DNA of 42,500 nt from positions 92,501 to 135,000 of the forward strand of contig CAUYUJ010017774.1 of assembly GCA_963575745.1 (NCBI GenBank), read 5' to 3'. Of the stretch, positions 22,721 through 32,930 are shown in pieces; position 1 is the stretch's first letter, and each line of letters begins with the position of its first letter. The notes under the pieces are model-generated. The model was not told where the DNA came from. It did not search any database and saw only the letters and a list, made by a program, of their open reading frames with translations. Position numbers and translations under genes: made by a program. Source of the DNA: Prorocentrum cordatum. Its lineage: Eukaryota > Sar > Dinophyceae > Prorocentrales > Prorocentraceae.

Positions 22721-23479
22721 TCTCAGGCGAAACTCCTGGGCCCCCCTGCCGACGCGTCTGGGGGTGCGGAGGATTTATAGTGGTGGTGTAGGGGGGGGGG
22801 GGGTAGTTGAGATGGTGGCGAAGGAGGAGGAGGAGGAGGAATAAGAAAAAGAGGAATGAGGAGGCAAAGGAATCTGATGCAGGAGGAGGGCTGGAACGAA
22901 GGATGTGGAGGAGGCCGAGGAGACGGAGGAACATCAAGGAGCAGGAAGGGAGGGGGGAGCCCGACCAGGAGGTTGAGTGTCGGGGGGGAACACGTGGATG
23001 GAAGGGGAAGCAAATTCGCCCGAGCTCACCGGCCCGATCTGGATAGAGCGTTGCAGCAGCAAGTGGCTGCGGCGTTGGGACAAAAGGCGCGGTCGCTCCA
23101 GCTGCTCCTTCCTCCCGCCCTCCTCCATCTTCTCCCTGCTGCCGGGCGTTGTTCGTTTTTTATTACTTGTTTGATTGTTATGTGTGTTTTTCCTCATTTC
23201 CCCTGCCCTTCCCCTTTTCCTTGTCCGCCATCATCCCCTTCCCTCGTCCCCCTCCCCTTTCCCCTCCCCCCTTCCCTCATCTTCATCCGCCCCCTCCTCC
23301 CCGTTCCCCGTCCCACTCATCCTCATTCCCCCGTCCCCTCCGCATCATCCGCCCCGTCTCCGGACCACTTGTTGGATACGCCAGTCATGTGTTCGGGCGT
23401 CCTCCGTCGCCGGCCGCCGGTGGAGTTGGCGCCCCCCCCTCCAGCCATGCAAGCAACAAAAACTCTTCTCCATTGATCC
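22721..23479. other. No recognised gene; G-run and GGA- and CCT-rich tracts
   Basis: A 13-base G run (about 22790) and a short GGA tract are followed by purine-rich sequence. A C/T-rich tract then fills 23100-23350. Confidence 0.45.
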
Positions 23480-24260
23480 CCGAGGTCCCCAGCATGCTCC
23501 GAAGAGCTTCCCGGAGGCCACCAAGAGGCATCCGAGATGCAGAGAGGGCCCCAAGAGGCTCCCAAGAGGCCCTCAGGGCGGCCCAAGGGGGCCGCAAGAT
23601 GGCCCAAGAGGCGTCCAAGACTGCCCAAGAGGCCCCAAGGCGATCTCACAAGGAGGCCAAGAGGCCCAAGAGGGCGTCCGAGAAATTATCAAGACGGCTC
23701 GAGATGGCCCCGACGAGGTCCCACCAAGACGCCGCACGGATGTCTATCCAGCTTGTTCTGGGTATCTCTGGCGGACGGCCAATGCGTGAACATGCACATA
23801 CAGGCAGGCAGACTGACAGACAGAGAGGGAGAGAGAGAGAGAGAGAGCAGATGGTGAATGACATAATGAGGGATCCCAGGGCGCTCCAAGAGGGCACCAA
23901 GACTGTACAAGCCCGCGGTCTCGCGCTCCCTCTTGGGCGGGGCGCTGTCCGTCCCCGTGCCAAGCAGGTGACGGAAAGAGCGAGGTACGATTGATGACGT
24001 GTTGGTGGGTCAGCGTAACACGCGCGCCTGTCCCCAAGTGGGCGCCAAGGGCGGCCCAAGAGGCTCCCAAGACGCTCCAAGTGCTCCCAAGATGACCCAC
24101 GAGGGGCCACGAGGCCCTCAAGACGGCCCCAAGAGGGGCCAAGAGGGCCCCAAGAGGCCCCCAAGAGTGCCCCCAAGACGGCCCACCCCCCCCCAAGGCG
24201 GCCCAAGCGGGCCCCAGAACGGCCCCAAAGTGCCCCAAGAGGACCCTCAACAGGTTATCG
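23480..24260 (+). repeat. CCCAAGAGGC-type degenerate array
   Basis: Phrases such as CCCAAGAGGCCCTCAGG, CCAAGACTGCCC and CCCAAGACGGCCCA repeat at ~10-33 bp in two blocks (23480-23720, 24040-24260). A GAGAGA and unique segment separates them. The plus-strand frame is low-complexity Arg/Pro/Lys. It is the reverse complement of the arrays at 30-33 kb. Confidence 0.8.
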
Positions 24261-24334
24261 CTAGGCGTCGCTGGACTGTTCTTATGGTGTAGTAAATTCT
24301 TAGCACCAAGGCCCCAAAGTACGGACGGTGGTGT

Positions 24335-24730
24335 GAGCCCTCGGGCCCCAGGACGGCCCAGTGACGGACACAGTTTTGACGCCAAGGCATCTGCCCCCGG
24401 ACGGCCCAATGACGGGCACAGCTTCGACGCCACGGCTCCCAAGAGTTCTAGGTGACGAAAGGGCCTTGTCTGACAAGCGCGAAGCAAGCCCTGTGGCACT
24501 GAGGTGACGGAGAATCTGTTTCCATGCAAGTCGATTACGTGAAAGGGTCTTAACACCAAGGTTTGCAAGGGCTTCAAATGACGCGAACAGCTCTGACCGC
24601 GAAGGCTTCCAGTATGAACGATGACTTGAAAAGTTTTGAGCGTCAAGGCTTTTATTACGAACGATGGCGTAAAGAAATTTGAACGCCGAGGCTCTCAGTA
24701 CGAACTGTGATTTTAGCGTTCAAGGGCCAG
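24335..24730 (+). repeat. Degenerate ~44-60 bp minisatellite
   Basis: Units of the form AACGATG(A/G)C-TGAAAAGTTTTGAGCG-CAAGGCTTTTATTACG recur at about 44 bp near the right end. Wider, more diverged units with TTTTGACGCCAAGGC lie to the left. Confidence 0.65.
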
Positions 24731-25019
24731 TTCCTGAAGCTTTCTGTTACTCCTCTGCAGGAGCAGGAGCGGACGAGGGGAAGGACGAGAAGGACGAGAA
24801 GGATAGGGAAGGGGGCAGGAGGCAAAGGGTAGAGGACAGAGGGCAGCAATGGGGACAGAGGCAGGGAGGTGAGAGGATAAATAGAAGGGAGGGCAAAAGA
24901 TACCGCCGCACGAGCGCAGCCCGTACACGTGGTCTACGAGCAATGAAGGGCGACCAAAGGGTTTGCTGCACTTTTGTGACTCCTCATCTATCTAGGGCTC
25001 GCATATCGTTCTTCATCGC
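24731..25019. other. No recognised gene
   Basis: Purine-rich GGACGAGAAGGA tract, then unique sequence up to the foldback pair. Confidence 0.35.
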
Positions 25020-25410
25020 AGGCCTAGAGGTTGACACCAACACCAATATCGGCGGTGTGCCTCCACCGAGGGAAAAAGATCCCGACCTAGGTGATGGTGG
25101 CAACATTCTGGCTTCCAAGGTGACCGAAATACTACCACCGACACCGAAATCGAGGACCATCTTCCCCCAGTGGAGGCAAACCCCTGTATTGGTGTTGGTG
25201 CCCATTTCCAGTGGAGGCCTGGAAATGGGCACCAACACCAACACAGGGGGTTGCCCCCGCAGGGGGAAGATGATCCTAGGTTTCGGCGTTGGGGGTAATA
25301 CTTCGGTCACCCTGCAAGCCAGAATGTTGCCACCATCACCGAGATTGGGATCTTTTTTCCCTCGGTGGAGGCACACCGCCGGTGTGGATGTTGGTGCTCA
25401 TTTCCCAGGC
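25020..25410 (+). mobile_element. Two ~195-bp foldback elements, head to head
   Basis: Left arm 25020-25209 and right arm 25221-25410 are near-complete inverted repeats around AGTGGAGGCCT. Each half is itself a hairpin: its ends share AGGCCT, CACCAACACCAATA and GTGCCTCCAC-like sequence. This implies two ~195-bp inverted-repeat elements lying back to back, the size of the introns in the 35-42 kb gene. Confidence 0.75.
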
Positions 25411-25904
25411 TTCCAAAGTCCACTCGGGACGGTCGGGCACTCTGGTGCAGCGCGTCGCGCCGTGGGCGCCCCGCTCGAACAACTTCGAAATGAGCGTCCA
25501 GGGCCCTTGCATCCTTTCCGCGCATCCTTGCCAAGTTATGCGGGTTGACTGTAGCGTGTCGCTGGGGCCGCGGCGACGCGCTGAGCACAGATTCTTGACT
25601 GCCTTTTCCCCATGGCGGCTCTTCCGAGGAGTGCAAAACCGCCTGCCCGGCGGGCGTCACAGTGTTCCGCGTCAAGAGAAGGCTCGTCCCTGGAAGCAGC
25701 AGGGGCCGGATCTCTAGAATCATCCAGCTCACGCCGCGCAGGGCGTACGCCCGCGGGGAGTGCTGGCATGCCAGTCCCGTCGGGCCCCGTGGGCACCGGG
25801 AGGATTCGCAGACTCAGCTGCAATCCGAGAACCGCTGTCTCTTCATCCTGGCAAGTCGCAGAGTACTGCGAGCGCCAGCAGCTTGGACCTGGTCGAGGCA
25901 TCTC
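25411..25904. other. No recognised gene
   Basis: Overlapping open frames on the plus strand (25289-25717, 25612-25908) have a normal-looking Ala/Arg/Ser composition but no family I recognise. A coding exon next to introner-like elements is possible but unsupported. Confidence 0.3.
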
Positions 25905-26080
25905 CTAACGGTGAATCAAAAGTTCAAGCGGTGAATGAACACTACGCTGTTGACACGACGTAGCGCAGAGTCAATGAACGCTACGCTGTTGGCACTACGT
26001 TGTTCGCACTAAGAGGGGAGACTGTACGCTGTTGGCACTTCGATGCCGACACTACGCTGTTGATTCAATTCACCGTTCAG
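25905..26080 (+). mobile_element. Foldback element with internal CTACGCTGTTG repeats
   Basis: The ends pair (AACGGTGAATC at the left, GATTCAATTCACCGTT at the right). The interior repeats ACTACGCTGTTG(A/G)CAC four times and carries its complement GACGTAGCG. Confidence 0.6.
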
Positions 26081-26874
26081 ACGTACCGTCGCCTCAATGG
26101 GTAGTCGAGAGTCCCCGCCAGGGCTAACTCGGCAGCACCGCGCCGAGGCTCAGGAGTCCCAGGGGGGGGTACAGTCGGGGCGCTGAAGAAGGAACCCTTT
26201 TCGTTGGGGAGGGGCTCCGCGTTCCTTCAGTGTTTCGCAGCTTACCTCAGGTTTTCCTTATGTTTTCGATCGGAAATCGAAGTTTAACTGATGGGAAAAA
26301 GGGGCCTCGTTCCTTATTCTGGGTTCCTTAGGTCAAGGCCCCGACTGTACCTCTCCGCCGGAGGACGGCTCCAGCACCGCGCCCGCCGTCGAGCCAAAGA
26401 GAGCCTCTCCCGGGGCGAGGGCGGCTCCCGTTCTCGCGAGGCGGCTCTCGCCTCGGAGCCGCGCGCGCCCGCGCACCCACAGGCCGCTCTCTTGCCCGGG
26501 GGGGCCACCTGCACAGCGCCGTTTGGGCGCTGCGTAATGGGGGATCATAAATAGGGGGGTGGCGAGTGTGGTCCGAAAAGATACCCAAACGGTACCTAAA
26601 CGAGCCCCCTGGGGCTCTGGAGGGGCCCGAAAGGGGCACGAAAGGGGACCTTTTCTGACCCCCCCATCCCGGCTGGCTCGCTCCTGCGCTGCAGCTGCGT
26701 GGCTGTCAGGGGGCGCCGCCGGCACGGAGAGGATGGGCACAATGCCCTCTCGGCATCGCTCGGGCGTGTGCATGTTTCCTTCGGGGAGGGCCGTCGAGGT
26801 GCATCCTTGATCATTTGGCGAAAAAAAACACGCACGAAACTGCGAAAAAGCATACGGAATGGACGTCCGAGCGA
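26081..26874. other. No recognised gene
   Basis: Includes TTTTCGATCGGAAATCGAAGTT (26257-26282), related to the inverted phrase near 10295. GC-rich open frames without a recognisable domain follow. Confidence 0.35.
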
Positions 26875-27060
26875 TGGCGAGTGCCCAACAGCAGTGCCTG
26901 TCCACTTTGAACAGGACTCGCTGTCCGCGCCGCCGCGGCCTGGGTCCGTTCGAGACAGAAGGCCGCTTGCCCAACAGCGGCCGATATTGGTTTGGCGCAC
27001 AATTTGCTGTTGGGCATTGTACCCGTTTTTTCCGTACCCATTTCGGAGTTTCCTAAACAT
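26875..27060 (+). repeat. Dispersed repeat with GCCCAACAGCGGCCG core, copy 1
   Basis: The segment CAGAAGGCCGC(T)TGCCCAACAGCGGCCG, then GCTGTTGGGCAT, CCCGTTTTTTCCGTAC and ATTTCGG, is repeated at 35935-36085 inside intron 2 of the PNGase gene. GCCCAACAGC and GCTGTTGGGC give it hairpin potential. Confidence 0.7.
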
Positions 27061-27516
27061 CGGCGTCACCCAAGCATATTTATACTACATGTGCGCCCCC
27101 CCCCCCCAGGGGCGACGCGCGCACCGAGAAATCTTATAGTACATGCGTCTTGGCGGGCGATTGATGTCCACGCCGCTCGGGAACCGATATACTACGAGAA
27201 AGGTATACCATATGTTCGGGTCGGACGCGCGCCTCCAAGGAGAACGTACAGTACTAGTATGTCCTTGTGCGTCCCACAGCAAGCGGGCACGCCGCCGGTG
27301 GAGAGCGGCAGCGAGACGCTGCAGACGCACCGGAGCCGTCCAACGCCGACGCATGGGAGTCAGTTCGGTTCCCAGGATGCCCAAACATCCCCCCAAAAAT
27401 CTCGCCCAGGGCCGCATGGTCAACCCCCCCCTTGCCGCGGCGGAGTGCGGACTGCTCGACCAAGGAGAGTCGACCGCCTTGCGCAGGGACTCCAAGAAGC
27501 CTCGAGAGCCCCCCCC

Positions 27517-27552
<36 letters not shown>

Positions 27553-27825
27553 ACGCCCAGGGGCGCCTCCTGCGTGCAGCCCACCGTCCAACGTCCGCCG
27601 CTCGTGCGGCCCGAGCGCACCGCGAGGCCCCGCCGCGCTCGCGGCGCGTGCCGCTGCGCGAGAGGCGCGGCCCAAGCCGCGCCCGAGATGGCCCTCCGCG
27701 CCGTGGCGCGCCGGCCGCCGGCGCCGTGGGCGGCGGCCGCGGGGGCGGCGCCCGCGGAGATGGCGGAGCGCAGGCCGGCCGCCGCGCGTTCGATCTTCGG
27801 AGGAGGATCGGAGAAGAGAGAACGC
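27061..27825. other. No recognised gene; A30 run
   Basis: An uninterrupted run of 30 A lies at 27522-27551, followed by very GC-rich sequence. No coding retroposon is recognised beside it. Confidence 0.4.
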
Positions 27826-28006
27826 CATATGTCACCACCCACCAAACCACCCCAACCCAACCCGAAGGCTCAGATTTACCCTCGATTTCCAGTGGGGGGG
27901 GGGTCGGGAAACATGGAAAAAACACATGTGGAACCCTTACCCCCCCCAACCCGAAATTCGGGTCTTCGGGTTGGGTTGGGGTGGTCTGGTAGGTAGTCAA
28001 TATGAG
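27826..28006 (+). mobile_element. ~180-bp terminal-inverted-repeat element
   Basis: Left terminus CATATGTCACC...CCACCAAACCACCCCAACCC pairs with right terminus GGGTTGGGGTGGTCTGGTAGG...CAATATG. The inner ~28 bases are almost exact. It lies immediately left of an element-A relative (28072-28206). Confidence 0.7.
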
Positions 28007-28071
28007 CATGAACGTTTCGCGCTCCGCGCGGGATTTTCGTGGGTCCGCGCCGATGGAAGAAGCAGCGGCAC

Positions 28072-28206
28072 TTAAGCCCAGAACTCTGGCGCTCCGCGCG
28101 GAGTTCTTGGATCCGCGTTGGGCCCCCCCCCCCAGGCGGCGCCTCCCGTGCCGCCCCTTGCGCGCTCCGCATGACCCGAGAGATCCGCGCGGAGCGCCGG
28201 CCTGGC
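28072..28206 (+). mobile_element. Partial relative of element A
   Basis: Carries the element-A hallmarks: CTTGGATCCGCG, CCCCCAGGCGGCGCC, GCGCGCTCCGC and AGATCCGCGCGGA, in inverted arms. The outer A+T-rich termini seen in the 41961 copy are absent or diverged. Confidence 0.55.
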
Positions 28207-28357
28207 GACCGCCGCACGCCCAGGGAATCCGAGGGTAGGATCGCTTCGATGCTCGGGCGGGGGTCCTATGGGCTTCGGCCTCCGGGGCCCGTCCGTGGGC
28301 CCGGGGGCCAGCAGGAGTGGATCGGGGACGAAAGTCGGGCCGCACGAAAGTCAGGAG

Positions 28358-28500
28358 AGGAAAAAACACACAGACACAATTAATCCTCGATTTTCCAGAA
28401 AATATGCGAAAATATGGGAAGTGGGGGGGAAGACAGAAACCCAGAAAATATGGGAAAATATGGGGAATATTTTTATTTGTGTGTATTTATTTGTGTGTCC
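28358..28500 (+). mobile_element. Element C copy 1 (~145 bp)
   Basis: Starts AGGAAAAAACACACAGACAC and ends TTTATTTGTGTGTCC, an imperfect inverted pair. The interior has two AAAATATGGGAAAATATGGG-type segments. Two further copies lie at 29980 and 36097. Confidence 0.8.
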
Positions 28501-29374
28501 TGGAGCCCCTTCAGAAAGGGGAGGATTGGGAAAGGGGGGGTACGAAATGTGCTGCATGCAACTGGTTTCGGCCCCACCGAGGGGCCCATTCCTCGATACA
28601 TGGCCGCCTCCGGCGCCGGGGGGCGCCGGAAAAGTCAGCTACGTGAGCTGATTCTCAATCCCCCCCTTTGCTATCCCCCCTTGCGCCCGACCCGAGAAAG
28701 GCCACCACCGGGGAAGGGGTCGGGACCCCCGCGGCAGCGGATGGGAAAGAGCATGCCAGCGGCTGTCTGGGTGTTCGATCCTCGGGGGGGGAGCAGGAAG
28801 CGTTCCCTGCTCCTGCCAGGGGTCCGAGGCTCCAGCGAGAGCTGGAGCGGCCGGTCCGAGGCCATTCGACTGTTCTGCACCCGTGGGCCCGGAGCGGGCC
28901 CACGGGGGCCGTCTCAAAAGACCTCCGGATATGCTGATTGGCCTTCATGGGGAGGTTGTCCAGGATCTCGCCCCCCCTCCGGGTACCGCACGCACGCCGT
29001 AATGGAGGATGACGACTAATAAATGACCGGGGGTCGTGTTCACGCGGCGGCGCCCGGGATGACGATTCGAAAAAACCGGCCGCGGGCTGGACAACTATTT
29101 CTTTTTATCGTTCTCCCCCCGTCAGAAACTTGTGCAGAACTAGCAGAAAACTATGTTTAAAATCTTTCTCTCCCATTTTTTATTAATCGTCATCCCGCAT
29201 TGCGCAGGGCTGGGGGGGGGGGATGGGATGGTTCCGCCACAGGCGTGGAGCGGTGTTCACGTCACAGGCATGCTGTGGGGTGCTGGCAGGCATCCGCCGG
29301 TGCTCGCAAGCAAGCTGTGGCGCTCGCGGGCCCGACCCCTGCGCTCCCCCCCCCCCGGAGCAGACGTGTTTCCA
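28501..29374. other. No recognised gene
   Basis: Open frames on both strands without a recognisable domain. Poly-G and poly-C runs near 28960-29225. Confidence 0.35.
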
Positions 29375-29545
29375 GAGGGGGAGGAGGAGGAGGGGGAGGA
29401 GGAGGAGGAGGAGGAGGAGGAGGAGGAAGAGGAGGAGGAGGAGGAGAAGGAGGAGGAGGGGGAGGAGGAGGAGGAGCAGGAGGAGGAGGAGAAGGGACGA
29501 GGAGGAGGAGCAGGAGGAGCAGGAGGAGGAGGAGGGGGGATGATC
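29375..29545 (+). repeat. (GGA)n array
   Basis: Interrupted GGA/GAG array with GCA interruptions near its end. Confidence 0.9.
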
Positions 29546-29659
29546 GGACGAGACAAGCCAGGACGTCCAGATCTCCGACGCTATGAGCGACGTTTTAAGA
29601 ACGGGATTCGACTGTGCCGACATTCGCGCGCCTGTTGCTCGCGTAGGGTCGCGCGTGAG

Positions 29660-29702
29660 CGCACTCTTCTTCTTCTTCTTCTTCTTCTTCTTCTTCTTCC
29701 CC
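29660..29702 (+). repeat. (TTC)n array
   Basis: About 12 TTC triplets. The flanks read openly in plus frames, but no family is recognised. Confidence 0.85.
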
Positions 29703-29979
29703 GCGCGGTGTGCCACGCCGGCGGCCTGCGCGAGCCGCTGCGTAATCGGGGTCGCTGCGCCATCTTGTCTATGGCCCGCTTCTTTTCGGGGCTCCTTTCC
29801 TGTTCTATTCGTCGCTCTTCCTCTCCTCGTCGTCGTTCCATCCCCGCGTCTTCTTGCTACTTCGGCCTCTGCAGGGCCGTTTTATATCGTGGCCCGTGAC
29901 CACCACAAGGGGATCCGGGAGGACAAGCATACCCCCAGGGGGGGAGACGGTCGGCCCTTCTGGGGCTGCGTATCTCAGG

Positions 29980-30125
29980 AGGGAAAAAAAAACACAGACA
30001 CAATTAATCCTCGATTCCCAGGAAAATATGGGAAAATATGGGAATTGGGGGGGAAGACAAAAACCCAGAAAATATGGGAAAATATGGGGACTATTTTTAT
30101 TTGTGTGTATTTATTTGTGTGTCCT
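29980..30125 (+). mobile_element. Element C copy 2
   Basis: Near-identical to 28358-28500 across its whole length, with the same ends. The left flank TCAGGAGGG is shared with copy 3. Confidence 0.8.
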
Positions 30126-30229
30126 GATTTCCCTTTAGAGAAGTCAGATCGGCATCGGCGGGTGTCATGGGGAGATGCCGATACAGCTGCTCGTCCCGAG
30201 GAGCCCCCGTCGCCACAGCTGGGTTCTTT

Positions 30230-30905
30230 TTCCAGATTCCTCTCGCTTCGCGGGGTGCACGTCCGGAGCACGTACAGGCCAGTCGTTGCGGTGCCTCTCG
30301 GGAGCTTCTTTGCGGAGGTGTCTTGGAGGCGTCTTGGGGCCTCTTCTGCACTGGGCTTCTTTGAGGCCTCTTGGGGGCGTCTTGGGCCGTCTTGGGGCGC
30401 TCTTGCGGCGTGTGGCCCATGCGGAGGCCGGTGTTTACAATGCGCGTGGTGCTCGGCAGTGTTTATGCGAGAAGCGGTGCACAGCTCCCAGCGTGACAAA
30501 GCAGACTTGCTCTGCCCCGCTTGCTGGCGGGCAGAGTAGGCGCCGCGAAGCCGATCCAGACTGGTAATCGCCACTGTGCGAGTGTTCAAATGTGGAAGGT
30601 GCGGGCGCTGGTTGGCGTGACCTGCTCGGCTGCCGCGCGTGCGTGCCGCTCCATCCTGCAATCCTGAGGGCTTCTGGGCGGCCTCATGGGGGGCTCTTGG
30701 GTGCCTCTTGAAAGCCTCGTGGGGGTTTCTTGGAGCGTCTTTGGGGCCGCTTGGGGGCCACTTGGGGCTTCTTCTTGGCGTCTCGCGCCGTCTTGGGGCG
30801 CTCTTGCGCCGTCTGGCCCTTCGAAGGCCATCTTGGAGGCCTCTCGCGGCCGCCTTGGGGCTCTCTTGGAGTCTCCGTGGGCCGTCTTCGAGGCACCTCG
30901 GACAC
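30230..30905 (+). repeat. CTTGGG-type degenerate array, left blocks
   Basis: Phrases GGCGTCTTGGG, GGCCTCTTGGGGGC and GGCCGTCTTGGGGCG recur in two blocks (30300-30430, 30660-30905). It is the same family as 23480-24260 in opposite orientation. Confidence 0.8.
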
Positions 30906-31984
30906 TCTTGCCGAAGTTTTTGATGTTCCATTGGTTTTTGTAGATTTGAGGCCCCAGAAGGACGGCCGCCACCTTTTGGTACGGCGCTGTGGCGCGACTC
31001 CAGGGGGGTTATTAGGGGGAGGCAGACTATTGCAAAAAAGTGCAATATGTGGCGATTTGGCAATCCTTGGATACATTGGATACGCTGCATTATCGCCTCC
31101 GCAGAAAACGCTGCCGCTCAGCAATTCACTTCCGGACGATGATTTATTGGCTTTCGCCGCACCGCCGACCCCTTGAGGCGGCAGCAAGAGTGAAAGACAG
31201 AATTCGCGGAACGCGCGCGATCGCTGGCCAATCCTGGGGTGTCAGCCTGTCCTACGTAGCGTGTGGGGTTCAACGGGGGGCCTTGTAGGGGATTGTTTTG
31301 AAGTTCTTCGTTGTCGTATGTGGGTTTTTCTTGGGGCCTCCACGGGGCCTGTCCCAGGCCTCTTTCTCCACCTCCTGGACAGGCTCGGGGATCGTTGATA
31401 CCCAGCTGGGGTTGCGTCCGGCCAGAAGTTCGAGAGTGGACCCAGCTGTGTCGACGAGGAGCTTCCTGAAGGCCCAGAGCGGGCGGAGAGCGCCCAAGAA
31501 CTAGGAGTCTCATGCCTCGAGCCTCGATCCACCCCGTGTTCCTTCTTTTGCGAAGGGGTGGCGCTGGCCAGGGAGGCCGACCATCATCCCAGACTTTCGG
31601 CGGTGGTCCCCGGCACCGGAAACGGTCCTTGGAGGCTGAATTCGAGGAGATGCCTCGGGTGGCCGACAAGCCACGGAAATCTGTGAGAGATCGGCGGCGA
31701 CGGCGAAATTGCTTTTTGTGTTTGTTCTTCCTCTTCCTCCTCCTCGTCCTTCTCTTCTTTTTCTTCTCGATCGAGGTAAATGCCCGCGGCAGTTATATAT
31801 TCACACATCTATATGTGTATATCTATATATATATATATTTCTCGAAGACGCCTACGGCGAATCACCGCCGCCCCCAGCCTTTTTGGAAACGCCTATGTGG
31901 CCGAACGTTGAGGCCAGACCTGCGAAGCTATCGGACCATGTGTTCCCCGGGTCGGTTTGGAAAGCCTTCGGGGAACACGTGGGC
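30906..31984. other. No recognised gene; TA microsatellite
   Basis: Contains a TATATCTATATATATATATAT tract near 31815-31840 and a CTTCCTCCTCCT tract (31730-31770). Open frames on both strands are unrecognisable. Confidence 0.4.
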
Positions 31985-32930
31985 ATCTCGAAGGTCATCT
32001 TAGCCGCCTGGAGGCCATTTGGACATTTTTTGAGGCCTTCTTGGAGGGTTCTTGGGCTTTTTTGGAGGCCATCCTGAGCGTTTTGGGGGCCTCTTTGGCC
32101 GTTTTGGGGGCCTCTTGGGGCCGTCTTGGGCATCGTGGGCGATCTTTGGGGGGCATTTGGGCCGTTTCGGGCCGTCGGAAGGCCGAAAAAAAAAATACCA
32201 CAATCCTTCAACAACTCATGGGAAATCAATGATTTGGGCCTTTTCGGGCCTTCCTGGAGGCCATCTTGGAGGCGCCTTGGGCTGTCTTGGGCCATATCAG
32301 GGCCATCATCGGCCGTCTTGGGGGGCTCCTGGCGTCTGACGCCGTCGGAAGCTGTTTGGAGCGCCTCTCTGGACCGATTTGGGGCCCTCTTGGAATGTTC
32401 CAGGGCCGTTCTGGAGGCCGTCTTGGGCGTCTTAAACGCCTCCTGGGCCGTTTTGGGGGCCTCTTGGGGCCGTCTTGGGGGCCTCTTGGGCCGTTTTGGG
32501 GCCATCTTGGAGGCCTCTTTGGCGATCTTTGGGCGATCTTTGGGGGCTCTTGGGCCGTCTCGGGCCGTCGGAAGGCCGAGAAGAAGTACATGTCCAAATC
32601 CTTCAAATACCGATGGACAATCAGTGTTGTTGGCCTCTTGGGAGCCTCTTGGGCCGTTTTGGGGCGGTCTTGGGGGACTCTGGGGCCGTTTTCAACGCCG
32701 TGAAGGTCGAAAAGTCGTGTATGATAAACATGTACGTTTTCCCATCGGAATTCGACGATTTTGGCCTCTGGGGCCCCTCTTGGGAATGCTCTTGGAGGCT
32801 TCCTGGGCCGTCTGGGAGGCTTCTGGGGTCGTCTTGGGGCCATCCTGGGCGTCTTGGGCCGACCTTTGGGCGTCTCGGGGGCCTCTTGGGCCGTCGTGGG
32901 GGTTGCTTGGAGCCCTCGTGGGGCCTGATG
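31985..32930 (+). repeat. CTTGGG-type degenerate array, main block with higher-order units
   Basis: About 950 bases of GGCCGTTTTGGGGGCCTCTTGG-like units. They are broken by three related spacers that begin after GTCGGAAGGCCGA or GTGAAGGTCGA and contain AAATCCTTCAA or similar (32180-32240, 32575-32640, 32700-32765). This gives a longer period on top of the short one. Confidence 0.8.

Noticed and set aside
23480-24260. Arg/Pro/Lys-rich repeat protein from the CCCAAGAGG array
   Set aside because: Composition follows the short repeat. The opposite-sense arrays at 30-33 kb are open equally well on the other strand.
27522-27551. A30 run as the poly(A) tail of a retroposed gene
   Set aside because: No coding or SINE-like sequence is recognised upstream and no target duplication is seen.
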